Shown in pieces: positions 9,633-19,163 of a stretch of 64,000 nucleotides of DNA. The translations under genes were made by a program, and so were the position numbers. This DNA comes from an uncultured Lachnospiraceae bacterium (GTDB lineage Bacteria > Bacillota > Clostridia > Lachnospirales > Lachnospiraceae): positions 1-64,000 of the forward strand of contig CANQDS010000003.1 in assembly GCA_947593655.1 (NCBI GenBank), given 5' to 3'. The notes below the pieces were generated by a model. That model saw nothing but the letters and a program-made list of their open reading frames with translations, ran no database searches and was not told the origin of the DNA. Numbering within the stretch: position 1 is the stretch's first letter; each line of letters begins with the position of its first letter.

Positions 9633-10112
9633 ATGATAAAAATACTTTTCATCTGCCACGGCAACATCTGCCGTTCCCCCATGGCAGAATTTATTTTCAA
9701 AGACCTGACCGCAAAACGCGGCCTTTCCGGTCGCTTCCACATCGAATCCGCCGCCACGAGTTCCGAAGAACTCGGCAATCCGGTCTACCCGCCGGCGAAA
9801 GCGGAGCTTGCGAAGCACGGGATCAGCTGCAAAGGCAAAACGGCGCGGAGGATCCGCAGAGCGGATTACGAAGAATTTGACTACCTGATTGCGATGGAAG
9901 AATATAATATCCGCAATATGAAACGGGAATTTCCGCAGGATCCGAAGCACAAGATCTTCCGGCTTCTGGATTTCACGGATCAGCCGAAAGATATCGACGA
10001 TCCGTGGTATACGCGGCAGTTCGATCTTGCATACCGCGAGATTGAAACCGGTTGTGAAGCCCTGCTGGAATATCTCGGTTTTCCGGCGGAAGAAAGAAAG
10101 GAAAACGCATAA
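9633..10112 (+). CDS. Low-molecular-weight protein-tyrosine phosphatase
   Basis: CX5R loop CHGNICRSPMAEF and late DDPW. Confidence 0.95.
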   Translation: MIKILFICHGNICRSPMAEFIFKDLTAKRGLSGRFHIESAATSSEELGNPVYPPAKAELAKHGISCKGKTARRIRRADYEEFDYLIAMEEYNIRNMKREFPQDPKHKIFRLLDFTDQPKDIDDPWYTRQFDLAYREIETGCEALLEYLGFPAEERKENA

Positions 10113-10703
10113 ATGCTGTATGACAGGGACATACGGGAGCCGCTTTTTGAATTTCTGGAAGAAACATACGGCAAGATCCGGATCATCGAAGAAAAGCAGA
10201 TGGGGCGATCGCGCGCGGACGCCGTCATGGTTGCACCGGACGCGCTCTATGGGATCGAAATCAAAAGCGACGCGGACTCTTATGCAAGGCTGCAGAGGCA
10301 GGTCAGGGATTATGACCGTTTTTTTGATTATAATTATATTGTAGCGGGAACCAGACATGCCTATCATGTTCAGGAGCATGTTCCCCAGTGGTGGGGGATG
10401 ATCACGGTGGAAGAGGAAAACGGAAAAGCGGATTTTTATGTATTGCGGAAACCCGCCCCGAATCCCGGACTGAACCCGAAAGATAAGCTCAGCCTGTTAT
10501 GGAGGCCGGAACTGGCGCATATCCAGCAGTTGAACCAGATGCCGAAATACCGGGAAAAGAGCAAACGTTTTGTGATCGAAAAAATCCTGCAGAAAACAAA
10601 GCCGGAAATCCTGCGCGCGCAGATCAGCGAAGAATTATTTGAGCGGGATTACACGGCCGTATCGGAAAAAATCCAAACAGAAAATAGAGGAAAAAGAACA
10701 TGA
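10113..10703 (+). CDS. sce7726-like protein (possible PD-(D/E)XK-type fold)
   Basis: RDIREPLFEFL...GRSRADAVMVAPDALYGIEIKSDADSYARLQRQ. Confidence 0.6.
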   Translation: MLYDRDIREPLFEFLEETYGKIRIIEEKQMGRSRADAVMVAPDALYGIEIKSDADSYARLQRQVRDYDRFFDYNYIVAGTRHAYHVQEHVPQWWGMITVEEENGKADFYVLRKPAPNPGLNPKDKLSLLWRPELAHIQQLNQMPKYREKSKRFVIEKILQKTKPEILRAQISEELFERDYTAVSEKIQTENRGKRT

Positions 10704-11152
10704 AATATAAAACAACGAACGAATGGAACCATTTTGTATTTTCGGAAGCATATGTAGGCGATCTTCAGGCGGCGAGCGGATTTTTCCACATCGTACTCGA
10801 CAACGTGATCATTCTCCCGGAAAATTCCTGCAACCGGGACATCCGTCGGATGCGCGCCAACGAGCTGCTGTTTAAGATTGAAAACATGGCGGTGGAAGCG
10901 CTGATCGAGGAAGGCTTCAAGCGCTATGACGCGAACGGAAAATTGCTGGAAACGTCAGAAGACCGGCCGATCGGCGCCGATGCTTACGGGGAAACGCTGA
11001 AAAGTCTGATCGGCGGAAGCGTTTATTCTCTGGAAAAACAGGAAAATACCTACGTATTTACGATCGACGCCCCAAACGAGCGCACGTATGAAGTACGGAT
11101 AGCCGGAACCGGGGATACGGAAGAATGGGAGAGGTTTTTGAATCTTGAGTAA
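10700..11152 (+). CDS. Hypothetical protein in dinB operon
   Basis: ORF overlapping both neighbours, same strand; no family recognised. Confidence 0.75.
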   Translation: MKYKTTNEWNHFVFSEAYVGDLQAASGFFHIVLDNVIILPENSCNRDIRRMRANELLFKIENMAVEALIEEGFKRYDANGKLLETSEDRPIGADAYGETLKSLIGGSVYSLEKQENTYVFTIDAPNERTYEVRIAGTGDTEEWERFLNLE

Positions 11153-12338
11153 AAGGATCATTTTTCACATCGATGTCAACAGCGCCTATCTTTCTTGGGA
11201 AGCGGCGGACCGTCTGAAACATGGCGAAACGGTGGATCTTCGGACGATCCCGTCCGCGGTCGGCGGCGACATCGAAACGCGCCACGGCGTGATACTTGCC
11301 AAGTCGATACCGGCGAAAAAATATAAGATCACGACCGGAGAACCGGTGGTGGATGCGCTGCGCAAATGCCCGCAGCTGGTTCTCGTAAAACCGAACCACG
11401 AATTGTACCGGACCAATTCCCGCGCTTTTATGGAGATTCTGAACCAGTATACCGATGTCGTGGAGCAGTTCAGCGTCGATGAAGCGTTCATGGACATGAC
11501 GGGAACCGCCCGGCTGTACAGTGATCCGGTCCAGACTGCGGAGCAGATCAAAGACCGGATCTGCCGGGAACTGGGCTTTACGGTCAACGTGGGGATTTCC
11601 TCCAATAAGCTGCTGGCCAAAATGGCGAGTGATTTTGAGAAACCGAACCGTGTTCATACGCTCTTTCCGGAGGAGATTGAAAAAAAGATGTGGCCGCTTC
11701 CGGTCGGCAGTCTTTTTTTCGCGGGGCGGTCGGCGGAGCGCACCCTGTACCGGATGGGAATCCGCACGATCGGGGATCTGGCCCATGCGGACCGCAGAGC
11801 GATCGAAAAAGCGTTAAAAAAGCACGGCGAGATCCTCTGGCAGTATGCGAACGGGCTGGATGATTCCCCGGTGGAAAACGAACCGGCGGATAACAAGGAA
11901 TACGGAAATTCCACGACCATTCCGTATGATGTCACGGATCGGCAGACTGCGGAGCACATTCTGCTTTCCCTGACGGATCATGTCTGCATGAGGCTTCGGA
12001 AAGACGGCGTCCGGATCGAAACGGTAACGGTTCAGATCCGCTACAGCGACCTGACGCGAAGCTCGCACCAGTGCGCGCTGGAAACGGCGACGGATATCAC
12101 GCAGGAAATCTACCGGAAAGTGTGCGCCCTGTTTCAGGAAATGTGGGACAAAAGACCGATCCGTCTGCTCGGCGTTTCCGGAAAAGTCAGTCAGGGCGCC
12201 GACAGCCGCCAGCTGAACCTGTTCGACGATACGGATTATGAAAAACTGGAAAAACTGGATCAGGCGATGGATCAGATCCGCAGAAAATACGGTTCCGGAG
12301 CGGTCTGCCGGGCCTCTTTCCTCGAACAGAAGCACTGA
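11145..12338 (+). CDS. dinB: DNA polymerase IV (Y-family)
   Basis: MSKRIIFHIDVNSAYLSWEA, SVDEAFMDMTG, VGISSNKLLAKMASDFEKPN. Confidence 0.96.
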   Translation: MSKRIIFHIDVNSAYLSWEAADRLKHGETVDLRTIPSAVGGDIETRHGVILAKSIPAKKYKITTGEPVVDALRKCPQLVLVKPNHELYRTNSRAFMEILNQYTDVVEQFSVDEAFMDMTGTARLYSDPVQTAEQIKDRICRELGFTVNVGISSNKLLAKMASDFEKPNRVHTLFPEEIEKKMWPLPVGSLFFAGRSAERTLYRMGIRTIGDLAHADRRAIEKALKKHGEILWQYANGLDDSPVENEPADNKEYGNSTTIPYDVTDRQTAEHILLSLTDHVCMRLRKDGVRIETVTVQIRYSDLTRSSHQCALETATDITQEIYRKVCALFQEMWDKRPIRLLGVSGKVSQGADSRQLNLFDDTDYEKLEKLDQAMDQIRRKYGSGAVCRASFLEQKH

Positions 12339-12364
12339 TGGAAAGCATTTTTTTAGAAAAAATC

Positions 12365-12758
12365 TTGCAATACTTGAAATGTTGTGGTATAAGTATGCAT
12401 ATCATAAATGATGCAAAGCGTTGAAGGAGACTCTTATCTTCAGACATCGACAGGAATACGGCGTCACCGACTGAGAGCGCCGTTTGAAAGAGGAGACAAA
12501 GGGAACGCTCCGGAGCAGACCGGCTGAACCGGATGCAGAAGCAAAAGGCCGACAGGACAACAGGAAGCGGCATTTCTGCGGCGCAAGTAGGCAGGTACGT
12601 ATGTGCACGTTACGCACAAGAGTGGAAGGAAGGACTGCGGTCCGGACTTCAATGCGGGTGGTACCGCGGGAATGAAGATTTGTCCCGCCCCGGAACAGGA
12701 TTTTTTCTGTTCCGGGGCGTTTGTTTTTTATTTAACAGGAAAAGGAGTGACAGCAGCA
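12365..12758 (+). ncRNA. T-box leader of the aspS-gatCAB operon, with promoter and terminator
   Basis: Promoter TTGCAA (12365) -17- TATAAG (12388); T-box core GGGTGGTACCGCGGG (12656-12670); terminator cgccccggaacag...ctgttccggggcg + T-run. Confidence 0.9.
12686..12730 (+). terminator. T-box intrinsic terminator
   Basis: 13-bp stem cgccccggaacag/ctgttccggggcg followed by tttgtttttta. Confidence 0.9.
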
Positions 12759-14090
12759 ATGGAATTTATCAGTGGGATCAGCAAAAAAGAAGCGCTGGAG
12801 ATCGGCGAGATCCTTGCCGGAGATTACGAAGGAAAAAATATCAAGATCCGCGGAGCCGTTCATACGATCCGCGACATGGGCGACGTGGCGTTTCTGGTGC
12901 TGCGCAAGCGCGAAGGGCTGGTACAGTGCGTTTACGAAGAAGGAAGATCGCAGTTTTCCCTGAAAGAATTAAAAGAAGGGGACACAGTGGAAGCGGACGG
13001 AACTTATCAGACCGAGGACCGCGCGCCGAACGGCTTTGAACTGCGCCTCGATCATGTCCGGATCCTTTCGGAACCGGCGGAGCCGATGCCGCTTCCGATC
13101 GCGAAATGGAAGCTCAACACTTCGCTGGAAGCGAAGCTCAACAACCGCGCGGTTGCTCTGCGCAATCTTAAGGAGCGTGCGGTTTTCCGCATTCAGGAAG
13201 GCATTACGAGAGGGTTCCGCGATTTTTTGTACGGGGAAGGCTTCACCGAGATCCATACGCCGAAGCTCGGGGCGAAAAGCGCGGAGGGCGGCGCGAATCT
13301 CTTTAAACTGGAGTATTTCCATCATCCGGCCATTCTCCAGCAGAGCCCGCAGTTTTACAAACAGATGATGGTGGGCGTCTTTGACCGCGTATTCGAAACG
13401 GCGCCGGTCTTCCGTGCCGAGAAGCACAATACCAAGCGCCATCTGAACGAATATACCAGTCTGGATCTGGAAATGGGTTATATCGATGATTTTACGGATA
13501 TTATGGCAATGGAAACGGGATTTCTGCAGTACACCATGCGGCTTTTACGATTGGAGTACGCAAGGGAGATCAAGCTGCTGGATCTGACGCTTCCGGATGT
13601 GGAACGGATTCCGGCGGTGCGCTTTGACGAGGCAAAGCAGAAAGTTTCGGAAAAATATGACCGCGCCATCCGCAATCCGTATGATCTGGAGCCGGAGGAG
13701 GAACAACTGATCGGCAGGTATTTTAAGGAAGAATGCGGCAGCGATTTTGTATTTGTCACGCATTATCCGTCCAAAAAGCGTCCGTTTTATGCGATGGATG
13801 ATCCGGAGGATGAAACGTATACGCTGAGCTTTGACCTGCTGTACAAGGGTTTGGAAATCACAACGGGCGGACAGCGGATCCACGATTACCATATGCTGCT
13901 GGAAAAAATCGCAAAACGCGGGATGGAAACGGAAGGCATGGAACATTATCTGTCGGCGTTTCGATACGGGATGCCGCCGCATGGCGGTCTTGGGATCGGC
14001 TTGGAGCGTCTGACGATGCAGCTGATCGGAGAAGAAAACGTGCGCGAGGCGACGCTGTTTCCGCGGGATTTAAGCAGATTAGAGCCGTAG
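12759..14090 (+). CDS. aspS: Aspartyl-tRNA synthetase, archaeal-type (probably non-discriminating, Asp/Asn)
   Basis: Class II motifs (FAETAPVFRAE, GLGIGLERLTMQ), OB-fold N-terminus, archaeal-type HxxE-containing architecture; followed by gatC/A/B. ATG 12759 preferred over 12603. Confidence 0.9.
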   Translation: MEFISGISKKEALEIGEILAGDYEGKNIKIRGAVHTIRDMGDVAFLVLRKREGLVQCVYEEGRSQFSLKELKEGDTVEADGTYQTEDRAPNGFELRLDHVRILSEPAEPMPLPIAKWKLNTSLEAKLNNRAVALRNLKERAVFRIQEGITRGFRDFLYGEGFTEIHTPKLGAKSAEGGANLFKLEYFHHPAILQQSPQFYKQMMVGVFDRVFETAPVFRAEKHNTKRHLNEYTSLDLEMGYIDDFTDIMAMETGFLQYTMRLLRLEYAREIKLLDLTLPDVERIPAVRFDEAKQKVSEKYDRAIRNPYDLEPEEEQLIGRYFKEECGSDFVFVTHYPSKKRPFYAMDDPEDETYTLSFDLLYKGLEITTGGQRIHDYHMLLEKIAKRGMETEGMEHYLSAFRYGMPPHGGLGIGLERLTMQLIGEENVREATLFPRDLSRLEP

Positions 14091-14115
14091 GACGTCAGAA
14101 AAGGAGGAAAATATT

Positions 14116-15030
14116 TTGAAGCATATCGGAACGCAAACGCTTACAACCGAACATTTAACACTCCGGTGTTTTACCATAGAGGACGCGGAGTATATGTATG
14201 AAAACTGGGCAAAAGATCCGGAAGTAACCACGTTTTTGTCATGGCGGGAATATAAAAGCGTCGCAGAGGTACAGGAAATTTTGTCCCAATGGATCGCAGA
14301 GTATGAGCGTTTGGATTATTACAACTGGGCGATCGAATTAAACGAGCTGGAGCAGCCGATCGGAAGCATCAGCGTCACTCATGTGCTGGAGCAGATTCAG
14401 GCGGCGGAGGTCGGCTATTGTCTTGGAAAAGAGTATTGGAACAAGGGTTACATGTCGGAGGCGCTGGCAAGGGTGGTGCAATTCCTTTTTGAAGAGGCTG
14501 GCGTAAACCGGATTCAGGCGCAGCATGACAAGGCAAACCTGTATTCCGGAAAAGTGCTGGAGAAATGCGGATTTCTCTATGAAGGAACGCGGCTTCAGGG
14601 CGGTTATAACAACACCGGTATCTGTGACCTGTGCCTGTACGGGATCGTGCGGGAAGCGGAAATTTCTCCGGAGGAAACAGAGGAGGTCGAGGAAACGCAC
14701 AACACCGTTACTAAGGTAGCGGCGGAAGACGGAACCATGAAAAACGTCATTTCGGATGATACGATCGAATACGTCGGAATTCTGGCAAAGCTGGAATTAA
14801 TGGAAGAAGAAAAAGAGCAGGCGAAAAAAGATATGGGCGAGATGCTCGATTACATCGATCAGTTAAACGAACTGGACACCTCCGGCGTAGAGCCGATGTC
14901 GCATGTTTTTCCGGTTCATAATGTGTTCCGCGACGATTTGGTAACAAATGGGGACGGAAGCGCGGATACGCTGGCAAATGCCCCGCTGCAAAAGAACGGC
15001 GGCTTTCAAGTGCCAAAGACGATCGGTTGA
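14116..15030 (+). CDS. GNAT acetyltransferase fused to GatC (Asp-tRNA(Asn)/Glu-tRNA(Gln) amidotransferase subunit C)
   Basis: N-terminal RimJ/RimL-type GNAT (LTLRCFTIEDAEYMYENW, YWNKGYMSEAL, KVLEKCGF); C-terminal GatC (DDTIEYVGILAKLELMEEE...YIDQLNELDTSGVEPMSHVFP..NVFRDD...LANAP). Uninterrupted ORF, TTG start after aaggagg. Confidence 0.92.
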   Translation: MKHIGTQTLTTEHLTLRCFTIEDAEYMYENWAKDPEVTTFLSWREYKSVAEVQEILSQWIAEYERLDYYNWAIELNELEQPIGSISVTHVLEQIQAAEVGYCLGKEYWNKGYMSEALARVVQFLFEEAGVNRIQAQHDKANLYSGKVLEKCGFLYEGTRLQGGYNNTGICDLCLYGIVREAEISPEETEEVEETHNTVTKVAAEDGTMKNVISDDTIEYVGILAKLELMEEEKEQAKKDMGEMLDYIDQLNELDTSGVEPMSHVFPVHNVFRDDLVTNGDGSADTLANAPLQKNGGFQVPKTIG

Positions 15031-16691
15031 ACGATGCAGAATGGGAGGATGCAAAAATGAGTTTAATGAGTATGACGGCAGTAGAGCTTGGCAGAAAAAT
15101 AAAAAACCGAGAGGTTACGGCGGAAGAAGCGGCGCGCGCCGCATTGGAGGCGATTCACGCAAAGGAAGGGCAGATCGGCAGTTTTGTTACGGTTGAGGAA
15201 GAAAAGGCGCTGGCGCGTGCAAAAGAGGTGCAGAAGGGCATTGACGACGGCACGTTTGCCGGTCCGCTGGCGGGCGTTCCGGTAGCGGTCAAAGACAATA
15301 TGTGTACCAAAGGGATTTTAACCACTTGTTCTTCAAAAATTCTGGGGAATTTTGTACCGGCCTATACGGCGGAAGCGGTAAAACGGCTGGAGGCTGCGGG
15401 AGCGGTCATCCTCGGCAAAACCAATATGGATGAATTCGCGATGGGAAGCACGACGGAAACCTCGGCATTTCAGGCGACGAAAAACCCCTGGAATACGGCG
15501 CATGTGCCGGGCGGTTCGTCCGGCGGCTCCTGTGCGGCGGTTGCGGCGGAAGAATGTCCGTATGCGCTCGGCTCCGATACCGGCGGTTCCATCCGCCAGC
15601 CAAGCGCATTCTGCGGCGTGACCGGAATCAAGCCGACCTACGGTACCGTATCGCGTTACGGTCTGATCGCATACGGTTCCTCACTCGACCAGATCGGGCC
15701 GATCGCGAAGGATGTTTCCGATTGCGCGGCCGTTTTGGAAATCATCGCCGCGTATGATAAAAAAGATTCGACGTCGGTAAAACGGGAGGATCTGAAATTT
15801 ACGGACGCCCTGCTCGACGATGTAAAAGGCATGAAGATCGGAATTCCGAGAGATTACTTCGGGGAAGGCATTGATCCTGAGGTCAAGGAAGCGGTGCTTG
15901 CGGCGGCAAAGACGCTGGAGGAGAAAGGCGCGTCGGTCGAGGAATTTGACCTCGGACTGGTCAAATACGCCATTCCTGCCTACTATGTCATTGCCTGCGC
16001 GGAGGCAAGCTCCAATCTGGCGCGGTTCGACGGTGTCAAATACGGCTATCGGACGCAGCATTACGAAGGTCTGCACAACATGTACAAAAAATCCCGTTCC
16101 GAAGGCTTTGGCGCGGAGGTTAAGCGGCGGATCATGCTGGGTTCCTTTGTTTTAAGCTCCGGTTATTACGATGCGTACTATTTGAAAGCGCTGCGCGTCA
16201 AAGCGCTGATCAAAAAGGCGTTTGACGATGCGTTTGCCAAATATGATGTGATCTTGGGACCGGCGGCTCCGACTACGGCTCCGAAGCTGGGAGAAAGTTT
16301 AAGCGATCCGATTAAAATGTATCTGGGCGATATTTATACGGTTTCGGTCAATCTGGCGGGACTTCCGGGAATTTCCCTTCCATGCGGCATGGATTCCAAA
16401 GGACTTCCGATCGGAATGCAGTTGATCGGCGACTGCTTCAAGGAGAAAAACATCATCCGTGCGGCATACGCCTTTGAACAGACCAGATCGTACCGGCACA
16501 GCCCGCTCTCCGGCGCTGCGCAGCAGAAGAACGGGGAGTGCAGAGATCGCGCTGCGCAGCAGAAGAATGAGGAACGCAGGGATAGCGCGGCGCAGCGGAA
16601 GAACGGGGAATGCAGAGATCGCGCGGCGCAGCAGAAGAATGAGGAATGCAGAGATAGCGCGGCGCAGGAAGGAGGAAAATGCGATGAGTAA
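15027..16691 (+). CDS. gatA: Asp/Glu-tRNA amidotransferase subunit A
   Basis: Amidase signature (VPVAVKDNMCTKG, GKTNMDEFAMGSTTE, PGGSSGGSCAAVAA, GSDTGGSIRQPSAFCG). Confidence 0.96.
   Translation: MNDAEWEDAKMSLMSMTAVELGRKIKNREVTAEEAARAALEAIHAKEGQIGSFVTVEEEKALARAKEVQKGIDDGTFAGPLAGVPVAVKDNMCTKGILTTCSSKILGNFVPAYTAEAVKRLEAAGAVILGKTNMDEFAMGSTTETSAFQATKNPWNTAHVPGGSSGGSCAAVAAEECPYALGSDTGGSIRQPSAFCGVTGIKPTYGTVSRYGLIAYGSSLDQIGPIAKDVSDCAAVLEIIAAYDKKDSTSVKREDLKFTDALLDDVKGMKIGIPRDYFGEGIDPEVKEAVLAAAKTLEEKGASVEEFDLGLVKYAIPAYYVIACAEASSNLARFDGVKYGYRTQHYEGLHNMYKKSRSEGFGAEVKRRIMLGSFVLSSGYYDAYYLKALRVKALIKKAFDDAFAKYDVILGPAAPTTAPKLGESLSDPIKMYLGDIYTVSVNLAGLPGISLPCGMDSKGLPIGMQLIGDCFKEKNIIRAAYAFEQTRSYRHSPLSGAAQQKNGECRDRAAQQKNEERRDSAAQRKNGECRDRAAQQKNEECRDSAAQEGGKCDE
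16513..16675 (+). repeat. 36-bp tandem repeat (4 full units + partial) forming the GatA C-terminal tail
   Basis: Units start at 16513, 16549, 16585, 16621, 16657; encode AAQQKNGECRDR / AAQQKNEERRDS / AAQRKNGECRDR / AAQQKNEECRDS. Confidence 0.93.
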
Positions 16692-18123
16692 AAATTATGA
16701 AACCGTGATCGGACTGGAAGTGCATGTGGAACTGGCTACGAAAACCAAGATCTTCTGCGGCTGTTCCACAGCGTTCGGCGGAGCGCCGAACACGCACACC
16801 TGTCCGGTGTGTACGGGAATGCCGGGTTCGCTCCCGGTCTTAAATAAACAGGTCGTGGAATACGCGGTCGCGGTCGGGCTTGCGACCAACTGCACGATCA
16901 CCCAGTACAGCAAATTTGACCGGAAAAACTATTTTTATCCGGACAACCCGCAGAACTATCAGATTTCCCAGCTTTACCTTCCGATCTGCCGGAATGGAAG
17001 CGTGGAGATCGAAACGTCCGCGGGCAAAAAGAACGTCCGGATCCACGAGATCCACATGGAAGAGGACGCCGGAAAACTCGTGCATGACGAGTGGGAGGAC
17101 GTTTCCATCGTCGATTTCAACCGTTCGGGCGTGCCGCTGATCGAGATCGTTTCCGAGCCGGATATGCGTTCCGCGGAGGAAGTCATCGCGTATCTGGAAA
17201 CGCTGCGCCAGACGATCCAGTATCTGGGCGCTTCCGACTGCAAATTAAACGAAGGCTCCATGCGCGCCGACGTCAACCTGTCGGTTCGTGAAGCAGGATC
17301 TGCGCAGTTCGGAACCAGAACCGAGATGAAGAACTTAAACTCTTTCAAAGCGATCACCCATGCCATCGAAGGCGAGCGGGAGCGCCAGATCGAACTTCTG
17401 GAAATGGGCAGAAGTGTTATTCAGGAAACGCGCCGCTGGGACGACAACAAGGAATCCTCTTATGCGATGCGTTCCAAAGAGGATGCGCAGGATTACCGTT
17501 ATTTTCCGGAACCGGATCTGGTGCCGGTCATCGTATCGGACGAATGGATCGAAGAGATCCGTTCCCGCCAGCCGGAACTGCGTCCGCAGAAGCTGGAGCG
17601 CTACAAGAAAGAGTACGATATTCCGGAATACGACGCAAAGATCCTGACCGGATCCAAGCGCATGGCGGATCTGTTCGAGGCCGCGACGGCGATCTGCCAG
17701 AAACCGAAGAAGGTTTCCAACTGGCTGATGGTGGAAACGATGCGCCTTTTAAAGGAAAACGAGATGGATGTCGACGATCTTTCGTTTTCGCCGGAACATC
17801 TGGCGAAGCTGATCGAACTGACCGACGCGCAGGTGATCAACAGCAGCGTTGCCAAGGAGGTCTTTGAAGCGGTTTTCCGCGAGGATGCGGATCCGGAGGC
17901 TTATGTCGAGGAAAAAGGCCTTAAGATGGTAAACGACGAAGGGGCGCTGCAGAGCGTGATCGCACAGGTGATCGCGGACAATCCGCAGTCGGTTGCGGAT
18001 TACCGCGGCGGCAAGGAGAAGGCGATCGGTTTTCTGGTCGGCCAGACCATGAAAGCGATGAAAGGAAAGGCCGATCCGGCGATGGTCAACCGGATTTTAA
18101 AGGAACAGCTGCAAAATTCATAG
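16684..18123 (+). CDS. gatB: Asp/Glu-tRNA amidotransferase subunit B
   Basis: ETVIGLEVHVELATKTKIFCGC, PVCTGMPGSLPVLN, DFNRSGVPLIEIVSEPD. Starts at ATG 16684, overlapping gatA by 8 bp. Confidence 0.96.
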   Translation: MSKNYETVIGLEVHVELATKTKIFCGCSTAFGGAPNTHTCPVCTGMPGSLPVLNKQVVEYAVAVGLATNCTITQYSKFDRKNYFYPDNPQNYQISQLYLPICRNGSVEIETSAGKKNVRIHEIHMEEDAGKLVHDEWEDVSIVDFNRSGVPLIEIVSEPDMRSAEEVIAYLETLRQTIQYLGASDCKLNEGSMRADVNLSVREAGSAQFGTRTEMKNLNSFKAITHAIEGERERQIELLEMGRSVIQETRRWDDNKESSYAMRSKEDAQDYRYFPEPDLVPVIVSDEWIEEIRSRQPELRPQKLERYKKEYDIPEYDAKILTGSKRMADLFEAATAICQKPKKVSNWLMVETMRLLKENEMDVDDLSFSPEHLAKLIELTDAQVINSSVAKEVFEAVFREDADPEAYVEEKGLKMVNDEGALQSVIAQVIADNPQSVADYRGGKEKAIGFLVGQTMKAMKGKADPAMVNRILKEQLQNS

Positions 18124-18203
18124 AATCTTAATAGTTTCTTTCAGGAAAATTATTTATAATAGAAGCAGCAGCCGGTAAGGCGGCGGGAAAGGAAGGGAAC
18201 AGG

Positions 18204-19163
18204 ATGTACGATGAACAGGCGCTTGCCGTGATCCGGGAGGTACAGAAAGCGGTGACAGGGAAGGACGACTGCATCCGGAAGGCGTTTGCCGCGATCCTGG
18301 CGGGCGGCCATATTCTGATCGAGGACGTGCCGGGAGTCGGGAAGACGACGCTTGCGCTTGCGTTTTCGCGGGCGATGGATTTAGACAACCACAGGGTTCA
18401 GTTTACCCCGGACGTCATGCCGGCGGATATTTTAGGCTTCAGCATGTATCAGAAGACCACGGGACAGTTTGTCTATCATCCGGGCACGATCATGTGCAAC
18501 CTGTTTCTGGCGGATGAGATCAACCGGACCTCCCCGAAAACGCAGTCCGCGCTTCTGGAAGTCATGGAAGAGGGCGTTGTCACGGTGGACGGCATCGGCC
18601 GCGAAGTTCCGAAGCCGTTTATCGTGATGGCGACGCAGAACCCGAAGGGCAGCGCGGGAACGCAGCTTCTGCCGGAATCCCAGCTGGACCGTTTTATGAT
18701 CTGCATGAGCATGGGCTATCCGGATCTGAAAGCGGAAGTCGAGATTGCCCGCGGGAAAAGCCTGCGTTTTCAGGCCAAACAGGTGCAGCGCGTGCTGACG
18801 GCCGCCCAGCTTCTGCAGATGCAGAGTTATGTGGAAGAAATTTTCATGCATGAGAGCATTTACAAATACATTGTCAAACTGATGAGCGCAACAAGGGAAA
18901 ACCCGTACATCGATCTGGGCATCAGCCCGCGCGGAACGATCGCCTGCGTGCGGATGGTGAAAGCGTGGGCGTTTCTTCAGAACCGGAATTACTGCGTGCC
19001 GGAGGATGTGGAGGATGTCTTTTTCGATGTAACGAAGCACCGGATCGTGTTAAACACCAAGGCGCGCGTTTCCCGTGTTCCGGTAGAAAACGTCTTGTCC
19101 GGCATTTTATCGGAGATCCGCCAGCCCACGTCCTATATGGAGAAAGCGGGGAGCCGTGCTTAG
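18204..19163 (+). CDS. MoxR-family AAA ATPase
   Basis: EDVPGVGKTTLALAFSRAM, FLADEINRTSPKTQSALLEVMEE. Confidence 0.95.
   Translation: MYDEQALAVIREVQKAVTGKDDCIRKAFAAILAGGHILIEDVPGVGKTTLALAFSRAMDLDNHRVQFTPDVMPADILGFSMYQKTTGQFVYHPGTIMCNLFLADEINRTSPKTQSALLEVMEEGVVTVDGIGREVPKPFIVMATQNPKGSAGTQLLPESQLDRFMICMSMGYPDLKAEVEIARGKSLRFQAKQVQRVLTAAQLLQMQSYVEEIFMHESIYKYIVKLMSATRENPYIDLGISPRGTIACVRMVKAWAFLQNRNYCVPEDVEDVFFDVTKHRIVLNTKARVSRVPVENVLSGILSEIRQPTSYMEKAGSRA

Noticed and set aside
12603-12758. N-terminal extension of AspRS from ATG 12603
   Set aside because: The extension would translate the T-box core and terminator; real start is ATG 12759.
16459-18123. Extended gatB start with Arg/Ser-rich N-terminus
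   Set aside because: Extension is the 36-bp gatA repeat read in another frame; canonical GatB begins MSKNYETVIGLEVH at 16684 with ggagg upstream.
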